From Paracoccus sp. (in: a-proteobacteria) (GTDB lineage Bacteria; Pseudomonadota; Alphaproteobacteria; Rhodobacterales; Rhodobacteraceae): a stretch of DNA of 64,000 nucleotides. The DNA lies in the NCBI RefSeq assembly GCF_030604785.1, contig NZ_JAUVVF010000003.1, positions 62,001 through 126,000 of the forward strand, given 5' to 3'. The notes under the pieces were generated by a model. It ran no database searches. It was not told the DNA's origin and saw only the letters and a list, made by a program, of their open reading frames with translations. Position numbers and translations under genes: made by a program. Positions within the stretch are counted from its first letter, which is position 1, and the number at the start of each line of letters is the position of its first letter. Of the stretch, positions 18,493 to 27,939 are shown piece after piece.

Positions 18493-18519
18493 ATCCGGCC
18501 TGCGTTCCTGATGAGGGAT

Positions 18520-18593
18520 TGGAGCGGGTGATGGGAATCGAACCCACGTATTCAGCTTGGAAGGCTGCTGCTCTACCATTGAGCTACACCCGC
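18520..18593 (-). tRNA. tRNA-Gly (anticodon TCC)
   Basis: Read on the minus strand, the gene opens GCGGGTGTAGCTCAATGGTA and pairs its 7-bp acceptor stem (18587-18593 with 18524-18530). The anticodon loop CTTCCAA gives TCC, reading GGA and GGG glycine codons. The T arm contains GGGTTCGATTCCC. The 3' end ...CACCCGCT is followed by an encoded CCA (18520-18522). Total length with CCA is 74 bases. Confidence 0.95.
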
Positions 18594-18645
18594 ATGGCCT
18601 CTCTATAGGCCGCGCGGCGCCGGGGTTCAAGCGCCCCCGGACAGG

Positions 18646-19098
18646 CTAGCGCCGGGCGGCGAAGAAATCGCGCAGCAGCGCGCGCGCTTCGGGCTCGGCA
18701 AGGCCGTGATAGATCTGCGGCCGGTGATGGCATTGCGCGTGATCGAAGACGCGCGCCCCGTGCAGGACGCCGCCCATCCGCTGATCCTCGGCCCCGAAAT
18801 AGAGCCGCCCTATCCGCGCGGCCGAAATCGCCGCCGCGCACATGGGGCAGGGCTCCAGCGTCACCCACAGGTCATGGCCGGGCAGGCGCTCGGAACCAAG
18901 CGCCGCGCAGGCTGCGCGGATCGCCAAGATTTCGGCATGGGCGGTCGGATCGGAAAATTCGCGCGTCCGGTTGCCTGCCGCCGCGACCACGCGCCCTTGG
19001 GGTGAGACGACGACCGCCCCCACCGGCACCTCGCCGCGCAGGGCGGCGGCGCGGGCCTCGGCCAGGGCCTGATCCATATGGCTGAGAAAGCGGCTCAT
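18646..19098 (-). CDS. tadA: tRNA-specific adenosine deaminase
   Basis: The 150-residue zinc enzyme deaminates A34 of tRNA-Arg(ACG) to inosine. It has the cytidine/deoxycytidylate deaminase zinc motif HAE (about 56-58, with Glu as proton shuttle) and PCPMC (about 84-88), plus GEVPVGAVVV (about 22-31) at the N-terminus. The length is normal. An ATG at 19098 is used; a GTG three bases before it, or an internal ATG at 19077, are alternatives. It is divergent from the pseudouridine synthase gene with a 120-base gap. Confidence 0.92.
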   Translation of the reverse strand: MSRFLSHMDQALAEARAAALRGEVPVGAVVVSPQGRVVAAAGNRTREFSDPTAHAEILAIRAACAALGSERLPGHDLWVTLEPCPMCAAAISAARIGRLYFGAEDQRMGGVLHGARVFDHAQCHHRPQIYHGLAEPEARALLRDFFAARR

Positions 19099-19218
19099 CA
19101 CCCCGTCTTGCCCAAAGCCCGCCCCGCCCGCAAGCCGCGCGCCGATTTTCCTTTCCCCGCGCCGGTCCAGCGCCTAGAAGCGCAGACTTGACCCCGCAGC
19201 GATGCGCAGGAGGATCGC

Positions 19219-20748
<1,530 letters not shown>

Positions 20749-20756
20749 ACCAACGG

Positions 20757-20784
20757 AAAAGGGCGCCCGGTCGGGCGCCCTTTG
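20757..20784. terminator. bidirectional terminator between the pseudouridine synthase gene and hemP
   Basis: A 9-bp perfect GC stem, GGGCGCCCG (20761-20769), has a two-base loop and its complement at 20772-20780. It is flanked by AAAA on the left and TTT on the right, so it ends transcripts from both directions: the pseudouridine synthase gene on the plus strand and hemP on the minus strand. Confidence 0.85.
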
Positions 20785-20823
20785 TCCATTCCGGGCGTCG
20801 CTCGGCGGCGCGGCCTGCCGGTG

Positions 20824-21000
20824 TCACTTGGTCAGGATCAGCTTGCCCGCGCGCGTGATCCGCAGCTGATAGACCTGTTCGTCCAGCACGATCAGGGCCT
20901 GATTGCCCCCGCGCGTCAGCTGGGTGGCGTCGTGCTGGGGGATGCGGGCCAGCAGCGAGGTGCCGGGGCGGGTGAAATCGGCGGGGCGCGTTGCGGTCAT
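20824..21000 (-). CDS. hemP: hemin uptake protein HemP
   Basis: This 58-residue protein matches the small HemP family. Its second half reads HDATQLTRGGNQALIVLDEQVYQLRITRAGKLILTK, where the S/T-L-GG-x5-H/D-x3-YxLRxTRxGKLILTK pattern is the family signature. HemP homologues in other proteobacteria promote expression of haem-uptake genes and respond to iron, but no hmu genes lie next to it here. The ATG at 21000 is the natural start. Upstream on the minus strand there is a TTGACA (21061-21066) that could be its -35, in an AT-rich stretch. Confidence 0.85.
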   Translation of the reverse strand: MTATRPADFTRPGTSLLARIPQHDATQLTRGGNQALIVLDEQVYQLRITRAGKLILTK

Positions 21001-21179
21001 GGTCGGCCTCTGGTGACAAGGGTTTGACGTTGTGAATCCAAAGCTGACTGATTCCGTAAGGATTGTCAAAGTAAAATAGTCGGGTTTCTCTATTTTTCGC
21101 CGCCATGACAAAGGGCGCGACCATGACGGCCGCGCCCCTGCTATTCTTGCTGCCTTTTTTGCCGGGCGTCCGGTGCGGA
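21001..21179 (-). other. gap between znuA and hemP
   Basis: The 179-base gap between the 3' end of znuA and hemP, both on the minus strand, holds the znuA terminator at its far side and the hemP promoter region. An AT-rich patch (21040-21100) contains a minus-strand TTGACA. No reading frame here looks real. I looked for an iron-type palindrome ahead of hemP and did not find a convincing one. Confidence 0.5.
21110..21137 (-). terminator. znuA terminator
   Basis: Read on the minus strand, a 10-bp stem GGGCGCGGCC with one mismatch, loop GTCAT and its complement is followed by TTTG. It lies 43 bases beyond the znuA stop. Confidence 0.7.
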
Positions 21180-22208
21180 TCACTCGGCCGCGAAGCACTC
21201 GGTGATCGTGTCGGCCATCTGGCGCATCATGTCCTGATAGGATTCCGCCCCCGATCCGCCCTGCGGGTCCAGCGTGCCGCCCAGCCGGGTCTCGGTGCCC
21301 TCGATCGCGGTCTCGATCAGGCGGGCGTCATGCGCGTATTCCGGGAAGGCGCAGGCCGCGCCCGTCTCGGCGATCTGCCGACGGATCTGGTCGATCCGGG
21401 CCGCCGAGGGGGTCGAGGCATCGCCAAGCGCCACCGGGATGGCCGGCGCCAGCTCGAACCGGTTGGTGAAATAGCCATAGGCGTCGTGGAAGACGACCAT
21501 GCGCCGTTCGGCATGAGGCGCAAGCTGCGCGGTCAGCTCGGCCTGGAGCGCGATGATGCTGTCCGCAGCCGCCGCCGCGTTGGCGGCATAGGTCTGCGCA
21601 TTCTCGGGGTCCTGTTCGGACAGGGTCGCCGCAATCGCGTCGAGCCATTGCACTGCGTTCTCCGGGTCCAGCCAAGCATGGGGATCGATGCCCTCGTGGC
21701 TGTGATCGTGCCCATGTCCGTGGTCGTGGCCATGTCCATGATCGTGGTCGTGTCCATGATCGTGGTCGTGTCCATGGTCGTGGTCGTGTCCATGGTCGTG
21801 GTCGTGTCCGTGGTCATGGTCATGCCCGTGGTCGTGGTCGTGCCCGTGATCGTGGCCCGCTTCGGTCGCGTAATCCTGCAGATGGATGCCCTCGACCCGC
21901 AGCAATTCCAGCCGCGCGCTGTTGGCCGACAGGTTGGCGGCGGCGCGGTCCAGCCACGGCGTCAATTCAGGCCCGATCCAGACCAGCAGGTCAGCGCCCT
22001 GCAGGGCCTGCGCGTCCGATGGGCGCATCTGATAGTGATGCACGCTTGCCCCGTCGGGCAGAAGCACGCGCACCTCGCCCAGATCGCCCAGCACCTGCTG
22101 GACCAGCGAGGCGGTGACCGGCATGTCCGCCACCACGCTGCCCGGCGCAGCCAGGACGGGCGTGGCGCTCAGCGACAGCAATGCTGCGATGGATGCGGTG
22201 TGACGCAT
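21180..22208 (-). CDS. znuA: zinc ABC transporter substrate-binding protein with long His-rich loop
   Basis: The 342-residue periplasmic zinc-binding protein has a signal peptide ending near PVLAAP (about 17-22). Candidate zinc ligands are His57/58 in SVHHYQM, His183 in [10 protein letters not shown], a later His in VFHDAYGYF and Asp in GGTLDPQGG. Residues 119-177 form an exceptionally long loop of alternating His, Asp and Gly that begins after the first lobe; in ZnuA proteins this loop captures zinc. A Cys pair (C near 289 in AACAFPEY and one near the C-terminus in TECFAAE) may form the disulfide usual in ZnuA. The ATG at 22208 follows a strong aaggagg site and replaces an upstream in-frame start. 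Confidence 0.93.
   Translation of the reverse strand: MRHTASIAALLSLSATPVLAAPGSVVADMPVTASLVQQVLGDLGEVRVLLPDGASVHHYQMRPSDAQALQGADLLVWIGPELTPWLDRAAANLSANSARLELLRVEGIHLQDYATEAGHDHGHDHDHGHDHDHGHDHDHGHDHDHGHDHDHGHDHDHGHGHDHGHGHDHSHEGIDPHAWLDPENAVQWLDAIAATLSEQDPENAQTYAANAAAAADSIIALQAELTAQLAPHAERRMVVFHDAYGYFTNRFELAPAIPVALGDASTPSAARIDQIRRQIAETGAACAFPEYAHDARLIETAIEGTETRLGGTLDPQGGSGAESYQDMMRQMADTITECFAAE
21678..21854 (-). repeat. 18-bp tandem repeat encoding the ZnuA His/Asp loop
   Basis: The loop is encoded by about six near-identical 18-bp units specifying His-Asp-His-Asp-His-Gly, flanked by degenerate copies with His-Gly-His. Units differ mainly at third positions (for example GTGGTCGTGTCCATGGTC against GTGATCGTGTCCATGATC on the plus strand). 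This is a minisatellite inside a gene; the copy number may vary between strains. Confidence 0.85.
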
Positions 22209-22248
22209 GGGGGCCTCCTTGCTCATGTTGCGATGGAGTGCTTGTCCG

Positions 22249-22289
22249 TGTTACACGGTAACAAGTCAAGACAACCGTAACACTATAAC
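22249..22289. promoter_or_regulatory. two Zur-like boxes in the znuA/zur divergent promoter
   Basis: TGTTACACGGTAACA (22249-22263) has one mismatched pair; GTAACACTATAAC (22277-22289) is less perfect. Their centres are 27 bp apart. They lie in the 103-base gap between the znuA and zur starts and resemble the box at 15732, with outer GTTA/TAAC ends. Zur bound with zinc would be expected to repress both directions. Confidence 0.7.
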
Positions 22290-22311
22290 AGCTCGTTGAG
22301 CGCGAGGCCCC

Positions 22312-22836
22312 GTGTCCGATCGCCCCGCCCGTCCTGCCGCAGATCAGGGTTCCGATCCTGCCGCAGCCTTCCAGCCGCATGATCACGGCCATTGCAGCAG
22401 TGCCGCGCTGGACGCGGCCGAGGCGCGGCTGGCGCAGCAGGGCGCGCGCCTGACGCCGGTGCGGCGCCGCACGCTGGAGATCCTGCTGGAAAGCCCTCGC
22501 GCGATGGGCGCCTATGAGGTGCTGGACCGTCTGGCCGCCGAGGGCTTCGGCCGTCAGCCGCCGGTGGCTTACCGCGCGCTGGAGTTTCTCGTCAGCCACG
22601 GGCTGGCGCACCGGTTGCAGCGGCTGAACGCCTTTGCGGCCTGCCTGCATCCGGGCCATGACCACACGCCCGCTTTCCTGATCTGTCGGTCCTGCGACCG
22701 GGTGGCCGAGGCCGAGGCGGCGCCGATCCGTGCGGTTCTGTCCGATGTCGCCTCGGGCGCGGGCTTCCGGGTCGAGCGTGCCACGATCGAGGCGCTTGGC
22801 CTCTGCGCCTCCTGCGCGGCGGACGGTGCCGCATGA
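22312..22836 (+). CDS. zur: Fur-family zinc uptake regulator Zur
   Basis: This 174-residue protein has a Fur-type winged helix (RLTPVRRRTLEILLESPRAMGAYEVLDRL, about 46-74) and a recognition region VAYRALEFLVSHGLAHRL. Two CxxC pairs, CRSC (about 125-128) and CASC (about 165-168), form the structural zinc site seen in Zur proteins. The N-terminal extension has a short HDHGHC segment, unusual and perhaps metal-binding. Translation begins at GTG (22312). It heads zur-znuC-znuB, with an ATGA overlap into znuC, and is divergent from znuA. The order and the cysteine pairs separate it from the mur gene. Confidence 0.9.
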   Translation: MSDRPARPAADQGSDPAAAFQPHDHGHCSSAALDAAEARLAQQGARLTPVRRRTLEILLESPRAMGAYEVLDRLAAEGFGRQPPVAYRALEFLVSHGLAHRLQRLNAFAACLHPGHDHTPAFLICRSCDRVAEAEAAPIRAVLSDVASGAGFRVERATIEALGLCASCAADGAA

Positions 22837-23609
22837 GCGCGCTGATCGAGGCCGAGGCCCTGACAATCAATCGGCCCGACACCGCCGTTACCGTGCTGGA
22901 GCGTGTCGATTTCCGCATCCGGCCGGGCGAGATCGTCACGGTGGTCGGGCCGAACGGGTCGGGCAAGTCCTCGCTGGTGCGCGCGCTTCTGGGACATATG
23001 CCGCTGGCCGGGGGGCGGGTCTCGCGCCGGGCCGGATTGCGGATCGGATATGTGCCGCAGAAGGTGCATGTCGACACCGCCATTCCGATGAATGTCCGGC
23101 GCTTCCTGTCGCTGCCCCGCCGCGTCAGCGATGCCGAAGCCGAAGCCGCCCTGACCCGGACGGGCGTGCCGGGCCTGGGCCAGCGCCAGTTGACGCAGCT
23201 TTCGGGCGGGCAGTTCCAGCGCGTGCTGCTGGCGCGCGCGCTTCTGGCCGATCCGCATCTGCTGGTGCTGGACGAGCCGACGCAGGGTCTGGACCAGCCG
23301 GGCATCGTCGCCTTCTACCAGCTTATCGACGAGGTGCGGCGCCAGACCGGTGCGGCGGTGCTGATGGTCAGCCACGATCTGCTGGTGGTCATGCGCTCGT
23401 CGGATCGCGTGATCTGCCTGAACGGGCATGTCTGCTGCGAGGGCACGCCCGAACATGTCAGCAACGCGCCTGAATACCGCGCGCTCTTTGGGGCCGAGGC
23501 GCAGGGCATGCTGGCGCTTTACCGACATCACCACGACCATGATCATGACGGCACGGCTGCGGGGCATGTCCACGGGCCGGGCTGCGATCACGACCACAGC
23601 CACGCCTGA
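22833..23609 (+). CDS. znuC: zinc ABC transporter ATP-binding protein
   Basis: The 258-residue ATPase has Walker A GPNGSGKSS (about 39-47), Q-loop YVPQKVHV, signature LSGGQFQR (about 127-134), Walker B LLVLDEPTQGLD and switch His in VSHDL. The PQKVHVD phrase is typical of ZnuC. The C-terminal 30 residues are rich in His and Asp (YRHHHDHDHD...HGPGCDHDHSHA), a possible zinc-sensing or buffering tail facing the cytoplasm. It overlaps zur by ATGA and lies 24 bases before znuB. Confidence 0.92.
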   Translation: MSALIEAEALTINRPDTAVTVLERVDFRIRPGEIVTVVGPNGSGKSSLVRALLGHMPLAGGRVSRRAGLRIGYVPQKVHVDTAIPMNVRRFLSLPRRVSDAEAEAALTRTGVPGLGQRQLTQLSGGQFQRVLLARALLADPHLLVLDEPTQGLDQPGIVAFYQLIDEVRRQTGAAVLMVSHDLLVVMRSSDRVICLNGHVCCEGTPEHVSNAPEYRALFGAEAQGMLALYRHHHDHDHDGTAAGHVHGPGCDHDHSHA

Positions 23610-23633
23610 GGGGCGGGCACGACAGGACAGGAC

Positions 23634-24416
23634 ATGCTGGACGATTTCTTCACCCGCGCGGTTCTGGCGGGCCTTGGGCTGGCGCTGGTGGCGGGGCCTC
23701 TGGGCTGCTTCGTGGTCTGGCGGCGGATGGCCTATTTCGGCGATTCGACCGCCCATGCCGCGATTCTGGGCGTGGCGCTGGCCCTGGCCTTCGACGTCTC
23801 GATCTATGCGGGCACGCTGGCCGTCGCTGTGGTGATGGCGGTGACGGTCGCGGCGCTGGTCTCGCGGGGGCAGGCGATGGACACGATGCTGGGCGTGCTG
23901 TCCCATTCCGCGCTGGCCTTCGGCCTTGTGGCGATCAGCTTCGTGCCGGGAGCGCGGTCAGATCTGTCGGGCTATCTGTTCGGCGACATCCTGGCGGTGG
24001 GCCGCAGCGATCTGGTGCTGATCTGGGGCGGCGCGGCGCTGGTCCTGGCGGTCCTGATGATCCGCTGGCAGCGCCTGCTGACCAGCAGCCTGAACGAGGA
24101 GCTGGCCATGGCCGCGGGCATCGATCCGCGGGTCGAGCGGCTGGTCCTGTCGCTGGCCTTGGCGGTGGTGGTCGCCCTTGCGATTCGAGTGGTGGGCTCG
24201 CTGCTCATCTCGGCCATGCTGATCGTGCCGGCGGCGGCAGCCCGCGGATGGGCCGGTTCGCCCGAGCGGATGGCCGCCGGTGCCGCGCTGGTCGCCGCCG
24301 CCTCGGTGGGGCTGGGAATGTGGGCAAGCTTGCGTCTGGACAGTCCCGCAGGTCCCACGATTGTGACCGTTGCGGCAATTTTTTTCGTGGCGTCACAGAT
24401 GCTTCGCCGCCGCTAG
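23634..24416 (+). CDS. znuB: zinc ABC transporter permease
   Basis: The 260-residue ABC-3 family permease has about eight hydrophobic helices. Family motifs are WRRMAYFGDSTAHAAILGVAL (about 29-49) and VGSLLISAMLIVPAAAARGWA (about 187-207), the latter being the ATPase coupling helix. ZnuB is normally a homodimer, unlike the SitC/SitD heterodimer at 9774. It is the last gene of zur-znuCB. No clear terminator follows in the gap to 24613. Confidence 0.92.
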   Translation: MLDDFFTRAVLAGLGLALVAGPLGCFVVWRRMAYFGDSTAHAAILGVALALAFDVSIYAGTLAVAVVMAVTVAALVSRGQAMDTMLGVLSHSALAFGLVAISFVPGARSDLSGYLFGDILAVGRSDLVLIWGGAALVLAVLMIRWQRLLTSSLNEELAMAAGIDPRVERLVLSLALAVVVALAIRVVGSLLISAMLIVPAAAARGWAGSPERMAAGAALVAAASVGLGMWASLRLDSPAGPTIVTVAAIFFVASQMLRRR

Positions 24417-24613
24417 TGCGGTTTTGCAACGGCATTCCAAGATGATGGCCGGGTTTGGAACGAAGCGCGCCCAAGGGTGTTTGCCAATATGCAACACCTG
24501 CCCAGACCCGGTAACGCCTCTGAATTAATGCTTCTTTTCAAGCGTCCGGGTTTGTGCAAGTGTCGCCTCGATGTTGCCGGTGACGGCAGCCTTCAATGAA
24601 ACGGAGCATGATC
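24417..24613 (+). other. gap before the small secreted protein
   Basis: This 197-base gap separates znuB from the small secreted protein. It has an AT-rich patch CTGAATTAATGCTTCTTTTC near 24522-24541 that may be part of a promoter, but no clear -35/-10 pair. Nothing else is recognised. Confidence 0.4.
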
Positions 24614-24817
24614 ATGACCAAATTCGCTACTATCGCTGCCGCACTGACCCTGTCGGCTACCTCGGCCGTTGCCGGTGGCTTCGTTGCCCCCGTCGTCGAA
24701 GTCGAGCCCGTCGTCGTCGAAGAAAGCGCCGCCACCACCAACGCTGGCCTGGTCGTTCCGGCCCTGCTGCTGCTGGCCGTGATCGCCGCCGTCGCTTCGG
24801 ACAGCGACGACAGCTGA
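24614..24817 (+). CDS. small secreted or membrane-tethered protein
   Basis: The 67-residue protein has a signal peptide (to about ATSAVAGG, residues 14-21), a Val/Glu-rich mature segment VVEVEPVVVEESA, and a hydrophobic C-terminal helix AGLVVPALLLLAVIAAVA followed by an acidic end SDSDDS. I know such tiny Ala/Val-rich proteins from Rhodobacteraceae, where they are sometimes labelled ferrochelatase; nothing here supports that enzyme. The ATG at 24614 follows ggag by seven bases; in-frame ATGs at 24596 and 24608 are less well placed. It is followed by a clear terminator, so it is probably a single-gene transcript. Function unknown. Confidence 0.7.
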   Translation: MTKFATIAAALTLSATSAVAGGFVAPVVEVEPVVVEESAATTNAGLVVPALLLLAVIAAVASDSDDS

Positions 24818-24850
24818 TATCCGACGGGTCTTTCAAAGGCCTGTTGACAG

Positions 24851-24886
24851 GGGGCTGGCCCGTTCGGGTCGGCCCCTTTCCTTTTG
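24851..24886 (+). terminator. terminator of the small secreted protein gene
   Basis: An 11-bp stem (24851-24861 with 24866-24876), including two G-U pairs, closes a GTTC tetraloop and runs into TTTCCTTTT. Confidence 0.75.
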
Positions 24887-24926
24887 CCGTCCTCGTCCGT
24901 TGCGGCGCGAGCCTTGAGGCACCATG

Positions 24927-24959
24927 AAAAACGCCGGCCCCGCAAGGGACCGGCGTTTT
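24927..24959 (-). terminator. yjbF/yjbH terminator
   Basis: A 14-bp inverted repeat, AAAACGCCGG(T)CCC on the minus strand, with loop TTGC ends in TTTT. The single non-Watson-Crick pair is G-U in the minus-strand transcript and C-A on the plus strand, which favours use by the minus-strand genes ending at 24984. Confidence 0.82.
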
Positions 24960-24983
24960 CCTGTTGGCGTGGGGACGCCCCCG

Positions 24984-25634
24984 TCAGGGGCGCAGCGTCG
25001 CGATCGTCACATGGCCGAGCCCCGGCCCGACCCATTGCCGCGAGACGAGGATCTGCCCGCCCTCCAGCGCATAGGTGTTCTGGAAGCGCGTGCCGTGGCC
25101 CTCGCAAGCCTCGATCATCAGCCCGGCCTGCGGGCCCGGCGTGACGGTGCAGGCGAATTGCAGCGGCCGTTCCAGCCCGTCGCCCGACAGATAGCGCATG
25201 ACGCGCGTGCCCTGGCCCGCACGGCCTGCCCGGATCAGTGCCTCGGTGCCGGGCTCGGCAACCGACAGGTCGCGGCCCAAACCGCGCGTGCCGACCAGCA
25301 TGCCGCCGCGCAGGATCACCGCCTCTTCCGAGGGGGTCATGTAGGTCCGCATGGCGCCGTTCTGGCCAACCATCGCCATGATCTGCGTCTGGCCCAGGCT
25401 TTCAAACCCGACCTGAATCAGCGGGCCGGGATTGACGCGCAGGGCCTCGGCGGCGCGTTCGGCATCGCTGCGGGCGGGGGCGGGTGTCTCGGGCGCGCCC
25501 TGGGCGCGGGCGACGCGGTCGGCCAGCACCGCCTGCGCCGTGCGCGTCACGACGCCCGGACCCTCGTTGCCGCAGGCGGCCAGCGCACCCAGCAGGGCCA
25601 AGGCGGTCAAGGCCTTCATCGGTTTCGTGATCAT
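24984..25634 (-). CDS. yjbF: YjbF family lipoprotein
   Basis: The 216-residue protein has a lipoprotein signal peptide with lipobox LAAC (Cys at about 21). The mature part includes ALIRAGRAGQGTRVMRYLSGDG and RQWVGPGLGHVTIATL, matching the YjbF/GfcB group encoded with YjbH in exopolysaccharide loci. YjbF proteins are thought to help export or assemble a surface polysaccharide at the outer membrane. I take the ATG at 25634, which overlaps the yjbH stop (ATGA); an ATG at 25619 gives a more usual short signal peptide and is possible. The gene is followed by a strong terminator. Confidence 0.75.
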   Translation of the reverse strand: MITKPMKALTALALLGALAACGNEGPGVVTRTAQAVLADRVARAQGAPETPAPARSDAERAAEALRVNPGPLIQVGFESLGQTQIMAMVGQNGAMRTYMTPSEEAVILRGGMLVGTRGLGRDLSVAEPGTEALIRAGRAGQGTRVMRYLSGDGLERPLQFACTVTPGPQAGLMIEACEGHGTRFQNTYALEGGQILVSRQWVGPGLGHVTIATLRP

Positions 25635-27823
25635 CGCCAGAAACTCCCCCAGCCCTGTTGCATCCTGACGCTGTGGCTGTCGCGCACCTTGTCGTAGAGA
25701 CGGTCCTTGACCTCGACCCGCGCCCCGCCGTCGCGCGACAGCGAACGGATGCGGCTTTCGGCCCGTTCGCGGGTCGGCGTGCCGGTCGCCCAGGAAAGCG
25801 GGATCGAGAAGGTCACGCCCTTGTCGAAGCTGCCCTCGCCGAATTCCTCGGCCGACAGGTCGGTCTTGGTCGCATAGGCGCCCACGCGCCAGCCATTGGC
25901 GAATTCGCGGGTCAGCGTGAAGGTCGCGCCCCGGTCGCCCGCCAGATACTGGCCGACATCCAGCTGCGCGATGAAGCCCTGGCTGAACTCGTAATAGGCC
26001 GAGACATGGCCCGTCGTGACCTCGTAATCGCGGAAATCGAACAGCGCGTCGAAATCGCGCTTGCGCACGCGGTTCACCTCGGCGCCGAAGGCCAGGGGCG
26101 AGTTGACCGGTTTCCACAGCACCTCGGCCGAGGCGCCGCCAAAGGCGCGTTCCAGCAGGCCCACGGTCACGCGGCTGTAGACCTGATCCGAGGGCTTGGC
26201 GAACCAGGCCAGCGTCAGTTCAGGAATGATCGGGCTGGTATTGCCCGCATACATCCGCGTGTCCGACCGCACGCGCGGCACACCTTCGGGCGTGGTCTCA
26301 AGCGAGGGATCGGCCAGATATTCCTCGGGGGTGTAGCGGCGGCCGCGCTCGCCCGGAACGCCGGGGCCGCTTTGCTTGATGTCGCCGAAGGCGCGCTGGC
26401 GGATGGCGCCGGTGGCGATCAGGCCGGGCAGCAATTCATAGCTGGCCCGCGCCTCGGCGCCGAATTCGTAGCGCAGGGGCTCTTCGGGGTCGAAGAGGCC
26501 CAGATCGAAATAGGGCCCGATCCGCCAGCGAAAGCGCGGGAACAGGTCCTCGGTCTGGATCAGCCCGGCGGGACGGGGGGTGGCATCCGACAGGTCGGTC
26601 GCGGCGGCGATCTGCCCGACCTCGGTATTCTCGAGCCGCTCGATATCGCTGCGGCGCAGGGTCACCGACGAGGTCGGCAGCCCGTCCGCCGACGAGGTGA
26701 TCACGAAGGTCTCGACCGTGGCGGGCAGAGCGCGGGTCATCAGACGCGCGGTGCGCCCGATCGCCTGCGGCTGCTGGTTGTAGCGGTTGTTGCGGATGCG
26801 CAATTCCGCCCGCGTGGCCGAAAGCGTCATCGATTCGAGGATCTGCCCCTCTTTCGCCAGCGCATCGGCCAGCACCTTCTGCAAGACCGGCCGCGCGGTC
26901 GGGTCGCTGGCCCATTCGGGCGACCAGGCCTCGGGATCGGCGGCGGGGGCGGGGCGCGGGCGCACCGGGGCGGGGGCCTTTTCCAGCCCCGAGGGATAGG
27001 TGGCCTCGCGCGGGTTCAGCGTCACGGTGAACTGTGCGCCGACGGATTCGCGGCCCAGGGTGTACACGCCCAGCTGGTAGTTCTGCCCGATCCGGTAGCT
27101 GGCGCCGAAATTCAGCCGACCCGGATCGCCGTCGCCCTGCTGAAAGACATCCAGCGCGCCGCTGGAACGGCGATAGGTCGATTCGTAGATGTCGTTGGAA
27201 TACTCTGCCGTCACGGTCAGCCGGTCGTTGACGTCGTAACTGACCGAGGCGAAGGGCCGCGCGCCCCCGCTGAACCAGTCGCTGGCATTCAGCGTGCCGC
27301 CCGGATCGGCCGCGTCGATGACCCGTGGCCGGCCCGCGATCGTGCCCCAGCCCAGACCGATGCTGGCGCGCAGTTGCGGCGTGACTTGCCGGGTTGCCAC
27401 GACGTATTCGCCCGAATAGACGCCTGTGCCCAGGAAATCCTGAAGGCCGATGGCGACGGCCGGGCGCCAGCCCTGCTGCTCGAAGAGCTGGTAGCGCAGG
27501 TCGAAGGACCGGTCCCAGATGAAGCCGTCATTGCGGAAATCGTTGATCCCGTCGACGCGGGAATAGCGCAGATTGGCCGTCAGCTGAGGAAGAACCTGAA
27601 AGAAGACGTTGTTGCGCAACGCATAATCGGAATAGGACACGGTCGCGCCAAGGCTGCCTTCGGGCAGGGTCTCGGCGGTGGGCGTGTCAATCCCGCCGGG
27701 CATGCCATAGGCCGACATGTTGCGCGCGACCAGGGGATCGGCAGGCGCCGCGCCGGGGATCGTCAGCACTGCAAGGGGCAGGGTGGTGGCCAGAAGCTGG
27801 CGCAGCAGGGGTGATCGGCGCAT
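25631..27823 (-). CDS. yjbH: YjbH domain outer-membrane protein
   Basis: The 730-residue protein has a signal peptide (to about GAAPADP) and then NMSAYGMPGGIDTPTAETLPEGSL, a phrase typical of the YjbH family's N-terminal domain. Most of the protein is alternating beta strands with many aromatic residues, ending SHSVRMQQGWGSFWR, consistent with an outer-membrane beta barrel. In E. coli yjbEFGH affects an exopolysaccharide; only F and H counterparts are seen here. The ATG at 27823 is chosen because agagga lies eight bases before it; the ATG at 27832 would sit directly against that site. The ends overlap yjbF. Confidence 0.82.
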   Translation of the reverse strand: MRRSPLLRQLLATTLPLAVLTIPGAAPADPLVARNMSAYGMPGGIDTPTAETLPEGSLGATVSYSDYALRNNVFFQVLPQLTANLRYSRVDGINDFRNDGFIWDRSFDLRYQLFEQQGWRPAVAIGLQDFLGTGVYSGEYVVATRQVTPQLRASIGLGWGTIAGRPRVIDAADPGGTLNASDWFSGGARPFASVSYDVNDRLTVTAEYSNDIYESTYRRSSGALDVFQQGDGDPGRLNFGASYRIGQNYQLGVYTLGRESVGAQFTVTLNPREATYPSGLEKAPAPVRPRPAPAADPEAWSPEWASDPTARPVLQKVLADALAKEGQILESMTLSATRAELRIRNNRYNQQPQAIGRTARLMTRALPATVETFVITSSADGLPTSSVTLRRSDIERLENTEVGQIAAATDLSDATPRPAGLIQTEDLFPRFRWRIGPYFDLGLFDPEEPLRYEFGAEARASYELLPGLIATGAIRQRAFGDIKQSGPGVPGERGRRYTPEEYLADPSLETTPEGVPRVRSDTRMYAGNTSPIIPELTLAWFAKPSDQVYSRVTVGLLERAFGGASAEVLWKPVNSPLAFGAEVNRVRKRDFDALFDFRDYEVTTGHVSAYYEFSQGFIAQLDVGQYLAGDRGATFTLTREFANGWRVGAYATKTDLSAEEFGEGSFDKGVTFSIPLSWATGTPTRERAESRIRSLSRDGGARVEVKDRLYDKVRDSHSVRMQQGWGSFWR

Positions 27824-27939
27824 GGGCAACATCCTCTCGGCGGGCAGATCGGCGGGTCGAAGGCAGCGTGGCCTTGCCTTGGCAGGGATCGTTCCGGCGC
27901 GCGACACACGCTTGCGTGAAGTGCGCCGGGGTCTTCCGG

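Noticed and set aside
21678-21854. Short direct repeats considered as a CRISPR array
   Set aside because: There are no spacers; the units are contiguous, 18 bp, and encode the ZnuA histidine loop in frame.
25658-27814. 718-codon plus-strand frame opposite yjbH
   Set aside because: Product is rich in Arg, Gly and His without domain structure, while the minus strand encodes a signal peptide and beta-barrel pattern.
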